From Cavia porcellus (lineage: Eukaryota; Chordata; Mammalia; Rodentia; Caviidae), in NCBI RefSeq assembly GCF_034190915.1, contig NW_026947503.1:18694532-18758531 (forward strand): 64,000 nt of DNA, read 5' to 3'. Under the pieces are notes generated by a model that saw nothing but the letters and a program-made list of their open reading frames with translations, searched no databases and was not told the origin of the DNA. A program made the position numbers and the translations under genes. Below are positions 56,191 through 64,000 of the stretch, piece after piece; the stretch's first letter is position 1, and each line of letters starts with the position of its first letter.

Positions 56191-59102
56191 AGACAAAATA
56201 AACTGCAAAAACTCCATGAAAACATGGAAATTACAATCGATGGATCACAGAGGAAACTGGAGAAAAAAATTAAACAATATCAACAAGGAAATAAAATACA
56301 AATAAAATTTATCAGAACTGTAGAATGCAATGAAAGCAGCCCACAGAGGGAAATTTATTGCAGTGAATTTCCACATCAGGAAAACAGAACAAGCACAAAT
56401 AAATAAACTGATGCTATACTTCAAATGTCTAGAAGAAAGAAGAGCAAGTCAAGCCCAAAGCTAAAAAGAGGGAGAAAATTATAAAGACTAGAGTAGAAAT
56501 CAACAGAAATGAGACTAAGAAAATGATACCAAGAACAAATCAAAGAATTTGTTTTTTGAAAGAATAGTAGAAATTGATAAGCCCTTAGCCAACTTTATTT
56601 TAAAAAATGAAAGAATAAACTCAAATTCATGGAAAAATGAATGAAAACGTTGAAATCAATACAAACCCTGTAGAAATACAGAAGATTGTCAATACCTGCT
56701 GTGAAAAACTCTGCTCTCATGGGATTGATAACACTGAAGAGATGGACAGATTCCTAAATACATAGGAATTACAAAGCTGGATCAAGAAGATTGTAAAACT
56801 GCTGCATAACCCAAATTCAATTAATGAAATAAAAAATGAAAGTAGAATCTTACTTACAAAGAAAAGCCCAGGTACTGATGGGTTCACTGCGGAATTCTGC
56901 AGGAAAGTCTTGGAAGACTTAATTACAACACTCTTCAAAATCTTTAATGAAATTCAAAGGGAAGAATTGACCCTGACTCACTCCTGGAAGCAAGTATTAA
57001 CCTAGTACCTAAACTAGAGAAAGATCCAACCAAGAAAGCAAACTACAGGCCAAACTCTCTAATGAACATCAATGCAAAAATCCTCAATGAAATACTGACA
57101 AACAGAATGCAGGAGGGCATCAAGAAGATTATGCACCACAAATAAGTGAGATTCTTCCCAGGAAAGCAGGGATGGTTCAACATAAGCAAGTCAATAAATG
57201 TAATATATCATTGTCTATAGAGCCAAAGATAATAATCACATGATCATTTCAATAGATACCAAAAAAAAAAAAAAAAACTTTTGATAAAGTCCAACACTCA
57301 TTTATGATAAGAATCCTAGGAAAAATCAGAAAAGATAGTCATTATCGCATTCTGATAAAAGTCATCTATGACAAGCCAACAGCCAGCATCATATTAAATG
57401 GTCAAAAACTGAAAGCTCTCACTTTAAAATCAAGAACAAGATGTCCATTATCACCACTCCTTTCAATATAGTGTGGGAAACATTAGCCTGAGGATAGATA
57501 AGAGAGAAAATAAAAACAATAAGAATAGGAAAGGAAGAAGTTAAATTACCATTATTTGCAGATGACCTGACACTCTACGTAGTAGACTCTCAAAATCCCA
57601 CTGAAAAACTTCTAAATATAAGAAGCAGATTCACTAATCTAACTGGCTATTAAGTCAACACTCAAAAATCAAGAGCATTCCTGTAAACAAACAACAAATT
57701 CATGAGACACATATGAGAAGTCACACATTTCATAATACCATTCCAAAAGATCAATATTTAGAAATCAGTCTAATAAAGTAGGTAACAATCTATTCTGTAA
57801 AAATTACAATACTCTGAAAAAAAGAATTTGAAGAGGATCTCAGAATATTGAAAGACATTCCTTGTTCATGGATAGGAAGAACAAACATTGTGAAAATGGT
57901 CATTTCCCAAAATTGTTATACAGATTTAATACAATTCCAACCAAAATACTATTATCATAACACACAAACCTAGAGAAGTCATTCTTAAAATTAATTTGGA
58001 ACCAGAAGAGACATAGAAAAGCAAAGGCAATTCTGTGTGACAAAGGCAAGGCAGAAAACATCCCACAATACCTTCTTGAATTTGTACCACAAAGCTACTG
58101 TGATAAAATCAACATAATACTGAAATGAAAACAGACCTGGATACCAATGGAATAGAATGAAAGTTATGATCACAACTGCAAACACACTCAGCCATCTTAT
58201 CTGTGACAAAGGGACCAAACATGTTCACTGGAAGAAAGTTAGCCTCTTCAAATAAGTGGTGCTGGAAAAACTGGATTTTCACATGCTGAAAATTAAATCC
58301 AGGCCCATGCATATCACCATGCACTAAAATAAAAATAGATCAAAGATCTAAATACAAAAAGAGAAATATGAATATATTGGAAGACAAAGTAGGTAGAAAT
58401 CTTGAAGATACAGGGATCAGGAGTGACTCTATAAATAAACATCAACCGCATGGGAATTACTTCTAGAATCAATAACTGGCATCTCATATTATTAAAAAGA
58501 TTTTGCTTGTCAAAAGAAATCTCCAACAGAGTGAAAAGAAAACTCATGAATTGGGAAAAAAAAATCTTAGTGAACTGTACCTCAGAGGACTTCTATCTAG
58601 AACATACAAAGATTTAAAAAATCAAATCCCTGTATTTCAAACACACAATCCAAAAATGGGCATCTGAAATTAATACATATTTCTCAGCTGAAAAAATACA
58701 AGTGGCACATAAATACATGAACAAATTTTCAGCATCACTGGTCGTTAGATAAATGCAAATTAAAACAACAATGAGATTCCATCTCATTCTGGAAAGAATG
58801 TCCATGATCAAGAAGACCACCAATAACAAATACTGGAGAGGCTGTGGGAGAAAAGAAAAAGTTTCCGTATTGCTGGTGAGAGTGTGGTATGTTGCAGCCA
58901 CTGTGGAAATCAGTCTATAGTTTCTTCAAAAAGTTGGTATTGAAAATCTCATTTGACCTAGCTATTCCATTTCTGGGCATACTCCTGGAAGAATTGAAAT
59001 CACCATGTTACAATGATATATGTGCACCCATGTTTATAGTAGCACAATTTGTAATAGCCAGATCTTGGAAACAACTTAAATGCTTAACATCTGAGGAATA
59101 GA
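56191..59102 (+). pseudogene. L1 ORF2, endonuclease end to C-terminus
   Basis: The longest ORF2 in the window. Order of landmarks: a QREIYCSEFP-like stretch before 56400; agaaatcaacagaaatgag near 56494; gaaaagcccaggtactgatg near 56861 (start of RT); reverse transcriptase active-site FADD at 57555-57566, intact; the thumb region; the Cys-His region near 58830 (first Cys changed to Tyr); and the C-terminal piece 58889-59101 (70 aa, with PFLGILLEELKS and DICAPMFIVAQF-like blocks). Multiple stops and frameshifts break it, so it is inactive. Divergence is less than in the copies at 10.9 and 15 kb. Confidence 0.92.
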
Positions 59103-60212
59103 TAAAGATATGGTATTTTTATGCAATGGGGCACTATTCAACTATAAAGATGTACCACACTGAGCCTTTTATAAGTTAATTGATCTGCATTGAGACCATA
59201 TTCATTAGGGAAGTAAATCAAACTCCTATGTGTAAATTCCATATTACCTGCCTATTGTAAGAAACTGAAAGAGTAAATAGGATCCAACATCTTCAATAAA
59301 TATTTTGAAATGGTAAGAAACTGCTCAAAGAGAAAAAATAAATCAGGGAAAATGAGGATGGAAGGAAGGGAAAAGAAGATAGATATAAATTGTATATACA
59401 CATTTAAGATAGTTGCAGTGGTTGTGGTAGATTCTATTAGTTCTTGGAACAAAATAGTTAACAGTCATAAGATTAGGTCAATTTTATAGGTTTATATCTG
59501 GTAATCTGTGTAATTAGTTTGAAGATAGTTGTGTTCCTACCACCTTATTTTGAAAACCTATATAGTCATTGTATTGGGCTTTTTGTTATTATTTAGATGT
59601 GACATTTGTTTCTGGTTTTTCTTTTATTTTCTTTGTTCAGTTTTGTTTTCCCCTCTAATACAGAAAGGATAGAGGGACGTGTATAGCCTTATACATGCCT
59701 GGAACTTCCCCTAAAGTGTTTACAAGAATTGATTGCATTACAATATGATGGTACGAATAGTAGTTACTTTGAAAAAAATGAGGCAGTATGGTAGCTATTG
59801 CTGATTTTCTATCATCTTGTTTTAAAGGCCATAATGCTTTTGTTATTTGTTTTGATTGGTTTTAGTCTTTCTCCCTTTCTTTGATTTCAGTATGTGTGAG
59901 GTATAGACAGCTGTTTTGAAGAGAACAAGAGACATAATTGTAGCCATTGTTGATTTTTCTGTCTAGTATTGAAGGCCTGTAATGCTTTTATTCTTTTGTT
60001 TTAACAGTTTTACACTATTTTGTTTTGTGTAAATCATTGTGTATGAAGATATGGACTATTTTGAAGAAAACAAGAAAAATGATGGTAGCCACTGCTGATT
60101 TCATATTGTTTGACTTTGAAATCCTGTGCTTCTTGCATTGTTTTGTTCTTATCTGCTTTGTTCTGTTCTGTTCTGTTTAGTTTTGTTCTCTTTAAAATAA
60201 AATTAAAAATAA
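59103..60212 (+). mobile_element. L1 3' UTR with three about 147-bp units
   Basis: After the ORF2 end comes A-rich then T-rich sequence. Unit landmarks (gtagctattg, gtagccattg, gtagccactg) stand at 59791, 59940 and 60085, spaced 149 and 145 bp. It ends with ctctttaaaataaaattaaaa near 60190-60212. No convincing target-site duplication was seen when comparing 55775 with 60215. Confidence 0.82.
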
Positions 60213-61495
60213 TTCTATCACACACACAAAGAACTAGTGGATATGCAGAGTAGCCTCAAAATTTTGCAGCCTTTTGATCATAACTTTTGATATACAATTT
60301 TTATAAGTTTATTGTTTGTGATCCAGAAAGAATTGGTTTTCATTCATGCAGTCTATTTATCAAATACATATCAAAATAAATATATTAAGTGGGAATAAAT
60401 TTATACATAAAAGCATGGCTTATGTTTTGTTGTGTTAAGTCATAGTAAATGTATTAAAAATAAGAAACAGGTGTATTTGTGCTTCATCTATGGTTTTACA
60501 ATAATTGTGTGTACTTTGGTCCTCAGTTAATTCTCTCATATATTAAAATTAAACACAAGATTTCTTTCTTATATCTTATATATCAGCCTTTTTAAAATTA
60601 ACTATTAGAAGAAATTTTCCTTGAGAAGAATCAGTATTTTAGAAAATCCAAAGGAAAGATAGAAATAAAAATGAATTTATCAGCTATTTCTTTGTAAGAG
60701 TACAAGAAAATGTGTAACATATAGGTTTTTGAATTATTGATTTGCAGAATATCTTTAAGTAACTAACAGAATGAAGGATGAATAAAGGAAATAAAATTTT
60801 TATTTCTAAGATTATGTTCTTAATAAAGTTGTTTCATTTGTGTAAAGTTTTATATTTTCTATTTGTGAGATACAACTGTACCCATATGAAAAACCTTAAA
60901 AGAATATGCAACAGATTTCAGGTAAATTGTGTTAGAAAAGTAGAGTGAGCTCACCACATGCCCTGGAGAAGTTAAAAACACTGAAGATAACAGAAAATGT
61001 AGCCAGGTCATAAATGCAAGACAGCAATTTCCATAATGTAGAACATTATAATCTTTATAAAGTTTATATTCCAGGTATGCTTCAAACTACAAGTGACACA
61101 TAAAATATATTTACAGATAGAGATTACATGTCACACAGAAAGTTCTTTTAAGGAAACTTCCAAGGTGATGAGCCATAATAATAAATCAGACAAATGATCC
61201 TCCTCTCTGGCTGATGAAAGAAAATTTTCCTTAAGATCAATCATTGTGAACAACCTGACACTGAAGTAGCCTTGCTGCTGATTTTGTGCAAAGGTATGTG
61301 GAAGATTTCACACATCCTTGAAATGCAGCATGTGCAACAATTGCACGCACCTCTACAGACAGATTTGTTCTCAGAAAGAGAAAAAAGAATAATATAGCAT
61401 TTTGACCCCTGAAATTAAAAACATAAACCCCTGAAAAGAGAGAATTATTTTTTAGTGCTCTATTTCATTTTCTGTCCTTATTTTTCTCCTTCATT

Positions 61496-61544
<49 letters not shown>

Positions 61545-64000
61545 ACTCTCTCTTCCTTCCTTCTTTTCTTTCTTCTTTCCTTTCTTTCTTTCTCTTTCTG
61601 ATATTAGGAAGGAATTTAGAGATGAAACAGGAAGTCTGCTCAATAAAGAATGGGCCAGGGTAACCCAGCTCCAAGTTCTGAATTGAATCTCTTCAAGCAT
61701 CTCAGTTCAGTTCTTTTTGAAAGAGTTCACTGACACCTGGAAGGGCGCAGAATCATTTGCCCCCACCCCAAATCTTCATAAACAGATTTCCTATAATCAT
61801 TGTTTAGAATAGAAAGCCTGCAATCTAACCTTTGTATAAATTGATATGGATAATGAATCTCACGCCTTCTTTTAAAACAGATTATAGCTCCTAAAACCCT
61901 CACTGTATATTGAAATCCCAGTATACCAATCTATTTTTAAATTAAAATTAAATAATTTAGTAATCAGTTCTCAGGCAAAAAGTAATTTGGTCCTTGATTT
62001 TGAGGGAATCATAGGAAAGTTACATGGCTTTACCCATAATTTAAAATGTCTTTAGATAGGATATAGCAATGCCTTCTGAAGGAACATTATTAAGCATCAA
62101 CATAAAGAAATGTGTGTATGCTTCAACAGAGCTGTGGTAAGGACAGAAGAGAGAGCGTCGTTGACTTAGTATAGACAGGAAATAGGATTTTATTCTTGTA
62201 TCTGCTTACTAACTAGTGAACTTTCATTAAGTCATTTAAAAATATTTATCTCAATTTTCTTCTTCATAAAGAAAGTCTTATAAAATTTAAGTTTTCATTA
62301 TTAAATTTTCCAAATACACTCTCTCTTACTCCCACTTAAGGAAACCTGTGACTCTACCACACACCTTGCCAAGAATTATTTTATATCGTTGTATATGATA
62401 TAAATGTCATACAAAAGAATAGATAAATTTCGTAAAAGTGGATTTCAATGTTCTTTTAAATATCTTTGAAGTTGATAGTCAATTAGCTTTAGATTTTGAA
62501 TTATATGTTTTCTAAAAGTCATGCAGTCTGTTTCCCAACAAGCACCCTTAAGGATTACTTTGTGAATATTCCTCAGGAATTTACTTTTTAAAAATTTAAC
62601 TTTGTCATTTTTTCACACATTTTAAAAATTAGATATTCAACTAAAAAGTCAAGAAATTACACCATAAGCATTTTAAATGAATATCAGTTTAGTTACATTT
62701 TGCAAGATCTGAAGATCAAAAGGTACCAAAGACACTTCCACATTAGTCATTTTAATGACTCATTAATGAATAAAACATGGCATATTTTCAAAACTATGAT
62801 TTATTGAGTGTCAAAACCTTGTAATATTATAGATATTTTAATTTCCTTTCCTTGTAATGGACATTACTGAAACAAATGAAGAACAGGAGAAAGAGAGTGA
62901 ATGAAGGATCCTCTTGTACAAAATGAACAACAATTTCCTTTTTTACAGATTAACTGACCACAGTAAGAAAGTAATTAGGATGAAATATAATTTTCTTCCC
63001 ATACATATATTCTGTTTGATATCTGCTGCATGCATGTATAGTTTTTGGTGATGATACATTTCATTTTCCTCTGAAAACATTTTCTATATGAAGGCAATTT
63101 GAGAATTTATTTTTCATGTGTCACAATGACAACAAAACTGTCTGTGAAATTAATTTTATGCTACTTTCTTTCAGCTGGAAATCGCTGCCTCTGCTGATAG
63201 TAACCACATATTCAAGAAGAAAAGGGATGAATGACCTTGTGGAATATTTCTTTTTTCTATCTAAAATAACAAGATAATCTTTGTTTAATGTTCAGAAGAT
63301 CTATCTTAGAGATTATAGATTTCAACATATGCAGTTTATGTAGCATCATTGTGCTGTTTTTCTGGGTAGGAAAAAATCTTAAAGTGTGCCATTCAGTGTT
63401 AAAATAGCCCCTTGATGCTGCTAGTAAGATGGTTATGGTAGACTTAGAAACACGGAGGCTTGGTGATAAATCAGGCTCAAGTATTATAATAAAGTTTATA
63501 GATGCTCTATCAACAATATGTACTGTGTGTAGGAGGAACTGCCTTTGTCCTCCTCCTGCATTCCTAGCTTTCTTAGTGCGGTAAAAGTCTATGAATTACT
63601 GCAAGGTTGTGTCTAAACCCTGAACCAGTCCTCATAAAAGAGAAGTGATGTTTTCAGTGAGGAAGGGAACAAAAGATAACTGAGCGGCATAGCTTAGTCC
63701 TTCTGACTTGTTTCTTTAAGGTTAGCATCTACCTAGCATGTCTATTTTTCCTTCCCCAAAATAATGAAAGCTAAGCGTTCTTTTCACATAGGGACTAACG
63801 TGAAATTAGATTTCTATGCATCTTTCTGTCTGTTTCACCCCCTCTTTCACACAGCTCATCCTCTTGTATTTTGTAAGAGTAAATGAATTGGTCTTTATAT
63901 CATCCTCAGATCCAAGACCTACTCTCAGCCTTATCTGTAATACAAGGTAACACTTACCAGCATTAATATTATATGGTAGCACACTTTTAGTTAAAGTCTT
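60213..64000. other. AT-rich unique sequence to the window end
   Basis: No gene, SINE or L1 is recognised in this stretch, apart from one microsatellite. The minus-strand frame 61491-61700 is carried by the CT tract. Conservation cannot be judged from one sequence. Confidence 0.45.
61494..61599. repeat. (TC)n(TTCC)n(TTTC)n compound microsatellite
   Basis: About 45 bp of TC repeats, then mixed TTCC and TTTC. On the minus strand it reads as an Arg-Glu repeat, which is a by-product. Confidence 0.96.

Noticed and set aside
58889..59101. A conserved small protein gene
   Set aside because: The 70-aa frame matches the C-terminal end of L1 ORF2 and is part of a broken L1 copy.
56191..59102. A potentially active L1
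   Set aside because: Although the RT FADD motif is kept, the 5' part is inverted, part of ORF2 is missing, and the frame has many stops.

Overview
The window looks like gene-free nuclear DNA of a mammal, most likely a rodent. The evidence is its repeats: 7SL-derived B1 SINEs, tRNA-derived ID SINEs, B1-ID composite SINEs, MaLR-type LTRs and several layers of LINE-1 (L1). B1-ID composites suggest a non-murid rodent of the squirrel-related clade, but I cannot name the species. No cellular protein-coding gene, exon chain, RNA gene or CRISPR array is supported. All open frames are short; the recognisable ones are L1 ORF1/ORF2 remnants, and the rest look like chance frames in AT-rich DNA or in repeats.

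Layout. 1-8.8 kb is AT-rich unique sequence with one ID, one B1, a (TA)n tract and a degenerate tandem array at 8.0-8.4 kb with an early 25-bp period. 8.86-14.4 kb is a nest of L1 copies: an ORF1-containing copy with an inverted 5' part (8.86-10.87), an ORF2 copy (from 10.88) split by a 682-bp LTR-like insert (10985-11666), and a short L1 with an inverted head (12887 to about 13450). 15.0-17.7 kb is an older L1 split by a B1, an ID and a younger L1-derived element. 17.7-31.4 kb is mostly unique sequence with scattered SINEs and one MaLR LTR. 31.4-39.8 kb holds three MaLR LTRs, two of them carrying L1 3' ends, and three ID elements. 43.4-49.4 kb is L1-dense: an old antisense L1 carrying an unidentified 265-bp insert, a 5'-inverted L1 bounded by an 11-bp direct repeat (44358-47243), and an ORF1-bearing L1. 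52.7-53.4 kb is an L1 3' end carrying a clean ID insertion. 55.1-55.6 kb is a composite SINE split by a MaLR LTR. 55.8-60.2 kb is the longest L1, again with an inverted 5' part. The last 3.8 kb is unique AT-rich sequence with one pyrimidine microsatellite.

The elements do not work together as a system. The content is a record of retrotransposition: target-site duplications, 5' truncations, 5' inversions and nested insertions give a relative chronology (old L1 first; then B1, ID, MaLR LTRs and younger L1 3' ends). The most distinctive signal is a recurrent L1 3' UTR built from units of about 135-153 bp, seen at several loci. I found no evidence for a new functional system. The items most worth checking are that 3' UTR, the 265-bp insert, the 682-bp LTR-like insert, the tandem array at 8 kb, and the ID subfamily with its own tail.
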